From Oxalobacteraceae bacterium (GTDB lineage Bacteria > Pseudomonadota > Gammaproteobacteria > Burkholderiales > Burkholderiaceae_D), in the NCBI GenBank assembly GCA_027485535.1, contig JAIXQV010000181.1, positions 1 to 9,743 on the forward strand: a stretch of DNA of 9,743 nucleotides. Reading direction: 5' to 3'. The notes beneath the pieces are model-generated. The model saw nothing but the letters and a program-made list of their open reading frames with translations, did no database searches and had not been told where the DNA came from. Shown piece by piece: positions 1 through 6,137 of the stretch. The stretch's first letter is position 1; each line of letters starts with the position of its first letter. A program made the position numbers and the translations under genes.

Positions 1-1
1 G

Positions 2-478
2 AACATGAAAGGCACGGTGCAGCTGATTGTTTCCGGTGGCATCCGCACCGGCGCTGATGTTGCCAAAGCGCTGGCCATGGGTGCTGATGCGGTTGCGATT
101 GGTCAGGGTGTGCTGTTTGCGCTCGGCTGCAACTCGGAGACCTATGTGCGCGGCGGTCAGCATCACTCGGCACTGGATGCCTATGACGCGATTGGTACCG
201 CGCCCGGCTATTGCCACCATTGCCATACTGGCAAATGCCCGGTTGGCGTGACCACGCAGGACGCCGAACTAGAGCAGCGACTGGAGCCCGCGGTCGGCGC
301 CAAGCGCGTGCGCAATTACCTGAAGACGCTGAACATGGAGCTGACCACCATCGCCCGGGCCTGCGGTAAGCAGAACGTGCACCACCTCGAGCGTGAAGAT
401 CTAGTCGCGCTGACGCTGGAAGCGGCTGCGATGGCAGGTATTCCTTTGGCCGGAACGAACTGGGTGCCGGGTAGATAA
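2..478 (+). CDS. FMN/Fe-S glutamate synthase domain protein, C-terminal part (GlxD/MgsC type)
   Basis: The 3' end of a gene that starts before the window; the ATG at 5 is internal because the frame is already in the middle of a conserved domain. The visible 158 residues carry the phosphate-binding stretch of the FMN TIM barrel (SGGIRTGADVAKAL, then GADAVAIG). A cysteine cluster follows, with spacing C-x2-C-x4-C ending in CPVGVTTQ, which in this family binds an Fe-S cluster. The ending (LTLEAAAMAGIPLAGTNW) is typical of the stand-alone glutamate-synthase domain-2 proteins called GlxD, or MgsC when part of N-methylglutamate synthase, rather than of full-length GltB. In the N-methylglutamate pathway MgsABC converts gamma-glutamylmethylamide, made by GmaS, to N-methylglutamate. 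A GmaS-like gene lies 4 kb downstream, which favours that role. The partner subunits would lie upstream, outside the window, so GlxD and MgsC cannot be told apart here. Confidence 0.85.
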   Translation, partial: NMKGTVQLIVSGGIRTGADVAKALAMGADAVAIGQGVLFALGCNSETYVRGGQHHSALDAYDAIGTAPGYCHHCHTGKCPVGVTTQDAELEQRLEPAVGAKRVRNYLKTLNMELTTIARACGKQNVHHLEREDLVALTLEAAAMAGIPLAGTNWVPGR

Positions 479-651
479 AACGTTTCCCATCAGGGTTCTG
501 CTGGTCTATTATTTCCGCAGATAACTATTTAACGGACTGATCATCGTCCACGAAAGGAGGTTGGCAGCGTCATCGGCAAATGCCTCGTAGAAGGCTGGCC
601 GCGTTCCATGCATGCCTGAAAAAACGTAAGAACCATCTGGAGGAGAAGCAG
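479..651 (+). other. Gap between the glutamate-synthase-like gene and the small membrane protein genes
   Basis: No convincing gene or clear terminator is visible in these 173 bases. They contain a small dyad (GGAC at 534-537, GTCC at 546-549, with TGATCA between) and, just after it, a near-perfect Shine-Dalgarno sequence (AAAGGAGG, 553-560) with no start codon at normal spacing. The nearest in-frame ATG is at 580, about 19 bases away. The real ribosome binding site of the next gene is TGGAGGAG at 638-645. A promoter for the downstream genes may lie here, but I cannot point to convincing -35 and -10 boxes. Confidence 0.4.
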
Positions 652-1014
652 ATGAATCAACGCAATCAATCGTCACTCGACCCGGAGATGCAGCAAAGGG
701 CCGAGGCCATGTACTCCCGCGACCGGTGGAGCGCACTGCTCATACTCGCCGTGTTGTGGGCCAGTCTTATCTATACCTATATCGCGGTACCGCACGGATT
801 TCTCAGCACGCCGATTGGCGTGGTGCTGCTGATTGCCGGCGTATTGCTGCTGGTGTTCAACACCAGCTCAGTATTCGCGATGCTGGCGCATTACCGAGAG
901 GACCGTGATCACATCTATGGTCAAGATCTTCGTAACCTTGACCTGAACCGCCAACGCCTGCGCGAGCTTGCGCTGCGCCCGGCGCACGTTGACACTGATC
1001 CGGGAGCGCCATGA
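652..1014 (+). CDS. Small two-helix membrane protein, unknown function
   Basis: A 120-residue protein I do not recognise. The start at 652 is preferred because TGGAGGAG (638-645) sits 6 bases upstream; the in-frame ATG at 580 would add 24 residues that are very basic and lack a well-spaced ribosome site. Predicted layout: a polar N-terminus (1-26), helix 1 (about 27-46), a short loop, helix 2 (about 54-78), and a charged tail (79-120) rich in Arg, Asp and Leu (REDRDHIYGQDL, then NRQRLREL) that could form a helix or coiled coil in the cytoplasm. Its stop overlaps the next start in ATGA, so the two are translationally coupled. The chain of coupled genes leads to an APC permease at 1559, which suggests an accessory or assembly role for that transporter. 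This is inference from position only. Confidence 0.8.
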   Translation: MNQRNQSSLDPEMQQRAEAMYSRDRWSALLILAVLWASLIYTYIAVPHGFLSTPIGVVLLIAGVLLLVFNTSSVFAMLAHYREDRDHIYGQDLRNLDLNRQRLRELALRPAHVDTDPGAP

Positions 1015-1403
1015 TGAATAAGCCCTATGAACCGCCGGTGCAAAGTGGCGCCGGCCAAATGTTCGACAGCTTGGTGGTGCTAGTGCTGGTGTACGCCAGT
1101 CTGCTCGCGCCGCTTCTGTTCAAAGCGACAGCCGAACCACCCAAGGCCGACGACAAAGCAGCGCCAACCTGGGAATCGCTAAATCAAACCCCGGCCATGG
1201 TCGAGCAATGGGAAAAATTGGGCGTGAAGGTCGAGGCTGCTGCGCCGATGATCACGAATCGCTTTGATTACACCATCGAGCCGATCAGCCTGCTGCTCAC
1301 GATCGCAGTGATCGTTGGCTACTTCGTATTCGTTCTACGCGTCTCAGAAAAAGAATATCGCGAGGTTATCCGCGAACGCTTCGACGCATCAGAGGGAGGT
1401 TGA
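1011..1403 (+). CDS. Small two-helix membrane protein with periplasmic loop, unknown function
   Basis: 130 residues. It starts at ATG 1011, sharing four bases with the end of the preceding gene (a GGGAG sequence lies 1002-1006). A second ATG follows immediately at 1014. Predicted layout: helix 1 (about 18-38), a 50-residue soluble segment rich in Pro, Ala, Lys and Glu (EPPKADDKAAP, then WEKLGVKVEAAAP), helix 2 (about 92-109), and a charged tail (SEKEYREVIRERFD). The even number of helices puts both ends on the same side, probably the cytoplasm, leaving the middle segment in the periplasm. No known family is recognised. It shares its architecture, two helices and a charged C-tail, with the preceding 120-residue protein but no obvious sequence similarity. 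Tight coupling on both sides argues that it works with its neighbours and the permease. Confidence 0.8.
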   Translation: MMNKPYEPPVQSGAGQMFDSLVVLVLVYASLLAPLLFKATAEPPKADDKAAPTWESLNQTPAMVEQWEKLGVKVEAAAPMITNRFDYTIEPISLLLTIAVIVGYFVFVLRVSEKEYREVIRERFDASEGG

Positions 1404-1404
1404 G

Positions 1405-1548
1405 ATGAGTTTCTGGACAGCTTTGGAGTACGCGGCGTGGATCATCTCATTCGTGCTGTTCGCATGGATGCTGGCTGATGCGCGCTTTACCAGCTCGCAA
1501 TACGGCGAAGACTTCCTGACAAGTTCGCGCGAAGGCGAAGAAGAATAA
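1405..1548 (+). CDS. 47-residue single-helix membrane protein
   Basis: A very small protein with one hydrophobic helix (about residues 5-25, aromatic-rich: FWTALEYAAWIISFVLFAW) and an acidic tail ending in EGEEE. The frame is open from 1315, but that part overlaps the upstream gene. The start at 1405 is set by GGGAGG at 1394-1399, five bases upstream, and by the stop of the previous gene ending at 1403, one base before it. It lies ten bases before the APC permease start, so all four genes look like one translational unit. Its size and topology resemble small accessory subunits known beside some secondary transporters, but I recognise no named family. Confidence 0.75.
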   Translation: MSFWTALEYAAWIISFVLFAWMLADARFTSSQYGEDFLTSSREGEEE

Positions 1549-1558
1549 GGAGACGAGG

Positions 1559-2953
1559 ATGACAGCGCAAAGTATCGCGGCCTCGGCGCCGCAAAAAAAT
1601 TCGCTACTGAAGGTACTCGGACCGATTCATGTGTGGGCGCTCGGCGTCGGCATCGTGCTGGTGGGCGAGTTCATGGGATGGAACTTCTCGGTCGGCAAAG
1701 GCGGTGCCTACGGCTCGCTGATCGCCTGCTGGATCATCGGCCTGCTCTACACTTGCGTCGCGATGATCGATTCGGAGGTTACCTCAACCGTCGCAGCCGC
1801 CGGTGGGCAGTACACACAGGCCAAGCATATTGTCGGGCCGCTGATGGCCTTCAATGTGGGGCTATATCTGGTCATGGCCTACACCATGCTGGAGGCATCC
1901 GATGCGATTGTGGTGGGTGATCTGATCAAGACCATCGCGCTGCAATACGGTGCTGAGGTCGATACCAAGCCTTTCGTGGTGCTCACCATTGCCGTGCTGG
2001 CTTGGCTGAACTATCGCGGCGTGTTCATGACACTCACTGTGAATTTCGTGATCACCGCATTTGCCTTCGTCGCCATCATTGTGCTGTTCTTCGCGGTTGA
2101 GGGTGTTGGCACCGGCGGCTCGATTCTGCGTCATCGCGAGATGCTCACCGATCTGCCCTATGGCTGGATCGGCGTGCTGGCGGCGCTGCAATTCGGGATG
2201 TGGTACTACCTCGGGATTGAAGGTACCTGTCAGGCCGCTGAAGAAGTGCGCTCGCCGGGCCGCTCAATTCCACTTGGCACAATGGGTGGCATGATCACGC
2301 TGCTGATTGCTGCCACGCTCACCTGGTATATCTGTGCCGGACTGATGCCATGGGAGTACCTTGGACAAGCGATCACGCCGATGTACGACGCTGCGCGCCT
2401 GACCGGTATTGTCGAGCTGGAGGTGATTCTGTTTGTCGGTACCATCTTCGCGGCGGTAGCCTCAGCGAATGGCTGTATCAACGATGCGTCGCGGGCCTGG
2501 TTCTCAATGTCCCGTGATCGCTACATGCCACAATGGTTCGGTGCAGTACACCCGCGCTATCGCACGCCGTATCGAGCCATCCTGTTCCTGATCCCGATTG
2601 CCGTATCGTTTGCCTTCACTGGCTTACTGGATCAGGTCATCACCTTCTCGATCTTGTCCGGCCTGCTGGGCTATACCTTCATGTCGTTCAACGTGGTGCG
2701 CTTCCGTCGCATGTGGCCACTGGGCACGATCAATCGCGGTTATGTCCATCCGTTCCACCCCATCCCCTGCATCCTGCTCGGGCTGTTGTGCGCGGCGACG
2801 TATTTCGCAACTTACCTTGTCTATGGCGCCTCGCTGCTGTCGATCATGGCGTTCTACATCCTGATCTCGATCTGGTTCGTGCTGCGGCGCTATCAGTTCG
2901 TGCGACGTGGTGACCAGTTCACCATGCCGTGGCCGAGACCCAAAGGCTACTAA
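1559..2953 (+). CDS. APC-family amino acid/amine permease, ethanolamine-permease-like
   Basis: 464 residues, strongly hydrophobic with about 12 transmembrane helices, the normal size for the amino acid-polyamine-organocation superfamily. Seen: the N-terminal segment LGPIHVWALGVGIVLVGEFM (20-39) with helix 1 and its glycine-rich unwound region; the following GKGGAYGSL (46-53); and the conserved YLGIEG and AAEEVRSPGRSIPLG region (217-240). The pattern, especially DSEVTSTVAAAGGQY (71-85) and AKHIVGPLMAFN, matches my memory of bacterial ethanolamine permeases, so a small amine or amino alcohol is a reasonable substrate guess, with methylamine or an amino acid as alternatives. The start has a clear AAGGAGA site at 1547-1553. 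It belongs to the row beginning at 652, and an intrinsic terminator follows 25 bases after its stop. Uptake would be into the cytoplasm, probably cation-coupled. Confidence 0.88.
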   Translation: MTAQSIAASAPQKNSLLKVLGPIHVWALGVGIVLVGEFMGWNFSVGKGGAYGSLIACWIIGLLYTCVAMIDSEVTSTVAAAGGQYTQAKHIVGPLMAFNVGLYLVMAYTMLEASDAIVVGDLIKTIALQYGAEVDTKPFVVLTIAVLAWLNYRGVFMTLTVNFVITAFAFVAIIVLFFAVEGVGTGGSILRHREMLTDLPYGWIGVLAALQFGMWYYLGIEGTCQAAEEVRSPGRSIPLGTMGGMITLLIAATLTWYICAGLMPWEYLGQAITPMYDAARLTGIVELEVILFVGTIFAAVASANGCINDASRAWFSMSRDRYMPQWFGAVHPRYRTPYRAILFLIPIAVSFAFTGLLDQVITFSILSGLLGYTFMSFNVVRFRRMWPLGTINRGYVHPFHPIPCILLGLLCAATYFATYLVYGASLLSIMAFYILISIWFVLRRYQFVRRGDQFTMPWPRPKGY

Positions 2954-2963
2954 GGAGACCGGC

Positions 2964-3650
2964 TTGGGCGGAGAACTCACCGGCGGCGGCATCGCCGCCG
3001 GTGTCTTTTTTTTGATCGCATGCTTGCTGTGGCAGCGACGCGCACAACGCGGCTTTGCCGCGCGACGGGCAGCGATTTTCGATGACTGTCGCGCGCTGTT
3101 CAAGCAGTCGGGTCAGATTGATCCGGGTAGCGACTATCCTTTGCTGCGCGGCGAGTACCAGCAAGCGAATGTGCTGCTGCAACCGCTACTGGATCATGTC
3201 GGCTACCGTAAAGTGCCCTCGCTTTGGCTGGTGCTGACAGTCGATTCGCCGATGGCGCTGAACGGCAGTTTGGATGTGCTGTTCCGACCGGCGAATATCG
3301 AATTCTTCTCTCAGATAGAACAACTCGTGCAGCGTATTCACCTCGGTGATGAATGGCCATCTCACCATATGGCTCGGGTTAGTCCTGCTGGCTGGCAAGC
3401 ACCACTTTCGGCGATTCATGCAGCGCTAGGTGATGCGATTGCCAGTCCCGACCTGAAAGAAATCGTAGTCACACCCCGAGGTGTTCGATTGGTCGTACGC
3501 GTGTGTGGCGTTGAGCGCGGTCATTATCTGGTGCTGCGCGCAATGCTCACTGAAGTCGAAAGAATTCCAAGTGAGTGGCTGGCTTACTGGCTTGATACCT
3601 TGCTCGCGGTTGCCGCAGCGGTGCGCGCAGACGTCAGGGAGACTACCTGA
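2964..3650 (+). CDS. Membrane-anchored protein of unknown function
   Basis: 228 residues from a TTG start at 2964, chosen because AAGGAGA (2952-2958) lies five bases upstream. An in-frame ATG at 2907 exists but would overlap the permease by 47 bases and lacks a matching site. One N-terminal hydrophobic helix (about 6-23, GGGIAAGVFFLIACLL) is followed by WQRR, suggesting an anchor with the rest in the cytoplasm. The remaining 200 residues are soluble and mixed alpha/beta, with segments such as KVPSLWLVLTVDSP (83-96) and KEIVVTPRGVRLVVRV (165-180). I recognise no family or catalytic motif. The gene ends exactly where the next ATG begins. Its first codons encode the intrinsic terminator at 2978-3013, so expression with the permease requires read-through. 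The exact start is the least certain point; one inside or after the hairpin is possible. Confidence 0.7.
   Translation: MGGELTGGGIAAGVFFLIACLLWQRRAQRGFAARRAAIFDDCRALFKQSGQIDPGSDYPLLRGEYQQANVLLQPLLDHVGYRKVPSLWLVLTVDSPMALNGSLDVLFRPANIEFFSQIEQLVQRIHLGDEWPSHHMARVSPAGWQAPLSAIHAALGDAIASPDLKEIVVTPRGVRLVVRVCGVERGHYLVLRAMLTEVERIPSEWLAYWLDTLLAVAAAVRADVRETT
2978..3013 (+). terminator. Strong intrinsic terminator after the permease, inside the next gene's start
   Basis: CACCGGCGGCG (2978-2988) pairs perfectly with CGCCGCCGGTG (2993-3003) around a four-base GCAT loop. TC and then eight T (3006-3013) follow directly. This is a textbook Rho-independent terminator, placed 25 bases after the permease stop. 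It also lies within the proposed coding sequence starting at 2964, where it encodes part of the N-terminal membrane helix, so read-through may depend on translation. Confidence 0.85.
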
Positions 3651-3917
3651 ATGTTCTCGCGTCCCTTGCATCCGCTGCTAGTGCTGATCGTTGCAATCCT
3701 GCTGCCCGGCATGGGTCAGGTGCTGAACGGGATGCTGGTACGCGCCTGGATCATGATTTTTTTCACGCTAAGCCTGGGCGTTGTCACTTACCACCTCACG
3801 ACACCAGCGCACTCGTTCATTGGTCGTCACGCTGGCGGCTTCTTCATCTACGCGATCATGGTGATGGATGCCTACTTGTGGGCACGCTATCGCTACGCGC
3901 GCTGGCAGCAAGCCTAA
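3651..3917 (+). CDS. Small membrane protein with PGxGQ-x3-G motif
   Basis: 88 residues starting directly after the previous stop (TGA at 3648-3650, ATG at 3651), so translation is probably coupled. Two to three hydrophobic segments: about 7-20, 28-47 and 62-79. The segment LLPGMGQVLNGMLVRAW (residues 17-33) resembles the PGxGQ-x-x-N-G motif of TM2-like and related small membrane families, in which a glycine and proline turn joins two helices. The end is basic and aromatic (YLWARYRYARWQQA), consistent with a membrane-interface cytoplasmic tail. Function unknown. Together with the 228-residue neighbour it forms a two-gene unit after the terminator. Nothing catalytic is visible. Confidence 0.72.
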   Translation: MFSRPLHPLLVLIVAILLPGMGQVLNGMLVRAWIMIFFTLSLGVVTYHLTTPAHSFIGRHAGGFFIYAIMVMDAYLWARYRYARWQQA

Positions 3918-3979
3918 GCCCCGGACACGACCTAACGGGCAACATACCGAACCATCTGTTTTGAAGGATGTATTGATTC

Positions 3980-4714
3980 ATGAAGAACGCCGCAAAACCA
4001 GTCGCCATTTTTCGTCACTCGGCCGCTGATGGTCCCGCTTATTTCGCTACTTTTCTACAGCAGCATGGCTTGCCTTATCGAGAAATTCGCATTGATCTCG
4101 GAGAGCCTGTTCCGGAGCATGCCGATCAATTTGCAGGCATTGCGATCATGGGCGGGCCCATGAGTGTCAATGACCCCTTGCCCTGGATACCCGCGTCACT
4201 GGCACTTATTCGTGATGCGATTGCGCAAGATATCCCGCTAATTGGCCATTGCTTGGGCGGGCAACTCATTAGTAAAGCGCTCGGCGGTGAGGTAACTAGC
4301 AACCCAAGCGGCAAAGAGATCGGATGGCATCGCATCGAGGTCGCCGACCCTACCCTCGGCCAGCAGTGGCTCGGTACCGACGATGGTCTTGTTGGCTTCC
4401 ACTGGCACGGTGAGATCTTTACCCTGCCCCCTGGTGCCCAGTGGCTGGCACGCAGCAAGGCGTGTACAAATCAGGCATACGCGTTCGGTCCACATATCGG
4501 GATGCAGTTTCACATCGAGATGGATGAAGCCACCATCTCGCACTGGTGCAAAGAAGGCGAGCCCGAGGTTAGTGCGGCTAGGAGCGAGCCCGATGTTCAC
4601 CCGCATGTCATGACAACGCAGCAAATCACGAAGGCAACTGCTGAGTATCTCCCTGCCATGCGGGTGGTCGCCGATCATCTCTATCGGCGTTGGGTGCACA
4701 ATCTTCGGGATTAG
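3980..4714 (+). CDS. Class-I glutamine amidotransferase-like hydrolase
   Basis: 244 residues of the class-I (triad) glutamine amidotransferase fold. The nucleophile elbow is GHCLGGQ with Cys91, and the remaining triad is His178 and Glu180 in QFHIE. IMGGPMSVND (56-65) is the usual oxyanion-side glycine loop, and GWHRIE and GFHWHGE (139-145) are family-typical. No synthetase domain is attached, so it probably acts as a free-standing gamma-glutamyl amide hydrolase. Related stand-alone proteins sit with glutamine-synthetase-like ligases in aniline pathways (TdnQ/TdnT, AtdA1/AtdA2), and PuuD, of the same broad family, cleaves gamma-glutamyl-GABA. Here a GlnT/GmaS-like ligase converges on it, so hydrolysis of that ligase's product, or limiting its build-up, is a reasonable guess. 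A GAAGGA site at 3963-3968 lies 11 bases upstream. The 62-base gap before it separates it from the membrane genes. Confidence 0.85.
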   Translation: MKNAAKPVAIFRHSAADGPAYFATFLQQHGLPYREIRIDLGEPVPEHADQFAGIAIMGGPMSVNDPLPWIPASLALIRDAIAQDIPLIGHCLGGQLISKALGGEVTSNPSGKEIGWHRIEVADPTLGQQWLGTDDGLVGFHWHGEIFTLPPGAQWLARSKACTNQAYAFGPHIGMQFHIEMDEATISHWCKEGEPEVSAARSEPDVHPHVMTTQQITKATAEYLPAMRVVADHLYRRWVHNLRD

Positions 4715-6072
4715 AAGAACTTCAGGTAGCGATTGTATTCCCAATCTGAGACGTGATTCAGATAAGAAAGCCACTCGTCTCGCTTGAACTCTACCCAAGT
4801 ATCGCGCATCGTCTTACCAAACACCTGCTCGGATAGCGGGTCGGCTTCAAACGCATCGACAGCTTCATCAAGCGTTTTTGGTAGCCGCTTCACCCCAAGT
4901 GCCTTGAGCTCCGCATCAGACTTCAGATACATGTTCTCGAGATGTGGATCACCTGGATCAATTCCTTGCTCAATGCCTTCGAGGCCGGCAGCCAGCGCCA
5001 TGGCAGCACCCAGATAAGGGTTACAGGCACTATCTGCTGCACGCAGTTCGACACGACCGCCCCCGCGCGGGATACGCACAGTATTGGTACGGTTGTTATT
5101 GCCGTAGCAGGCCCATACGGGCGCCCAAGTAAATCCGGACATGCTGCCTTTGAGGATGAGCCGTTTGTAGCTATTGACGGTCGGCGCGACTACCGCGCAG
5201 ATTGCTGGCAAGTGCCGCAGTATTCCACCAATAAATTGATAGGCTAACTTGGAGATACCTAGCTTACGCGAGTCGTTATCGTCCACAAACAGATTCTTAC
5301 CTGTCTGGGCATCGGCGAGCGACATATTGAAGTGCGCACCACTACCGGCGCGATCGCCGTACGGCTTGGGCATGAAAGTCGCAAAGCCACCGTGTTTACG
5401 GGCTATCTCATGCGCCATCAGTCGCAGGAACACGAAACGATCTGACATCGAGAGCGCATCAAAATAATTGAAATCAACCTCAAACTGGCCAATGCCATCC
5501 TCATGGTCGAATGAATACACATCCAGACCGAGCTCATTCATGGCCGCGACTAGTTCACTCATCCAGCCCATGTTGTCCAACATACGGGCCACATCATAGG
5601 CAGGCTTTTCTAGATGCTTGCGGTCTGACATCGGCACAAACCGGTGCGTAGCATCGTCCTTCAGTACAAAAAACTCTGCCTCAATGCCAAGGTTGAACGT
5701 GAATCCCATGCTTCTAGCGCGCGCCATCTGACGGCCGAGAATATTGCGGCTGCAAGGCTCGAAGGGTTTGCCCTCGCACCACAAATCACTGGCAAACCAA
5801 GCGGTATCCCGTTGCCATGGTAGTACCATGCAAGAGGCCGGATCTGGATGCGCTGCGACCTCCTCATCACTCACATCTTGTGGCACGCCTTCAAGCGCAG
5901 CACCGGTGCAAAGCTCGGAGCCAGACATCATTCGCTCAAAGTGAGCGATCGGTACTACCTTGCTCTTTGAGACACCATGCATGTCTACATAGCTGGCAAA
6001 TAAGTGCTTAACGCCTTTATCTGTCAGTTCTTTCTTTAGGTTCGCCAATTCAGGACTGGTGGCCTTTTCCAA
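4711..6072 (-). CDS. glnT: Glutamine synthetase family ligase, GlnT/GmaS type
   Basis: 453 residues, full length for type III (GlnT) synthetases and gamma-glutamylmethylamide synthetases. These use ATP to join glutamate to ammonia or an amine in the cytoplasm. Metal and substrate residues are in place: EAEFF (Glu131, Glu133), HEDGIGQFE (Glu191, Glu198), GAHFNM (His247), NSYKR (299-304), the NNNR tract (325-328) and ELR (342-344). The C-terminal HVSDWEYNRYLKFF is very like my recollection of GmaS endings. The start is TTG at 6072, supported by GAGGAG six bases upstream; no good in-frame ATG exists before the conserved N-terminal domain. The gene is last in an operon with a permease and a creatininase-family gene, and its stop overlaps the convergent amidotransferase gene. 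Ammonia, methylamine, ethanolamine or another amine are all possible acceptors; sequence alone does not decide. The symbol denotes the family, not a proven role. Confidence 0.85.
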   Translation of the reverse strand: MEKATSPELANLKKELTDKGVKHLFASYVDMHGVSKSKVVPIAHFERMMSGSELCTGAALEGVPQDVSDEEVAAHPDPASCMVLPWQRDTAWFASDLWCEGKPFEPCSRNILGRQMARARSMGFTFNLGIEAEFFVLKDDATHRFVPMSDRKHLEKPAYDVARMLDNMGWMSELVAAMNELGLDVYSFDHEDGIGQFEVDFNYFDALSMSDRFVFLRLMAHEIARKHGGFATFMPKPYGDRAGSGAHFNMSLADAQTGKNLFVDDNDSRKLGISKLAYQFIGGILRHLPAICAVVAPTVNSYKRLILKGSMSGFTWAPVWACYGNNNRTNTVRIPRGGGRVELRAADSACNPYLGAAMALAAGLEGIEQGIDPGDPHLENMYLKSDAELKALGVKRLPKTLDEAVDAFEADPLSEQVFGKTMRDTWVEFKRDEWLSYLNHVSDWEYNRYLKFF

Positions 6073-6096
6073 GATTGTCTCCTCGCGTTTATATTT

Positions 6097-6137
6097 GTTG
6101 ACTTGCGTTCAACTGCTTTTCATTGACTGGGTTCAAT
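6097..6137. promoter_or_regulatory. Pair of similar dyads upstream of the synthetase gene
   Basis: Two related imperfect palindromes lie just upstream of the synthetase gene: GTTGA...TCAAC at 6097-6113 and ATTGA...TCAAT at 6122-6137. Both read TTGACT-N-GTTCAA on the + strand (TTGACTTGCGTTCAA and TTGACTGGGTTCAA), with centres about 25 bases apart. The second overlaps the stop of the creatininase-family gene. On the - strand a TATAAA (6088-6093) lies next to the first dyad. They may be regulator sites for an internal promoter; no regulator can be assigned. Confidence 0.4.

Noticed and set aside
501..520. CTGC...GCAG hairpin as a terminator for the first gene
   Set aside because: Only about six pairs with a bulge and no T run after it.
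561..577. Possible sigma-54 promoter (TTGGCAG...GGCA)
   Set aside because: The GG to GC distance is 11 rather than 10 bases and the -12 element is poor.
580..651. 24-residue N-terminal extension of the 120-residue membrane protein
   Set aside because: The ATG at 580 has no well-spaced ribosome site, while the internal ATG at 652 has TGGAGGAG six bases upstream.
2624..3103. 159-residue open frame on the - strand
   Set aside because: Lies across the permease end and the terminator, with a Gln/Arg/Ala/His-rich translation typical of antisense shadows.
4238..4798. 186-residue open frame on the - strand opposite the amidotransferase gene
   Set aside because: Antisense to a gene with intact catalytic motifs; its translation has no recognisable domain and no ribosome site, so it is a codon-use shadow.
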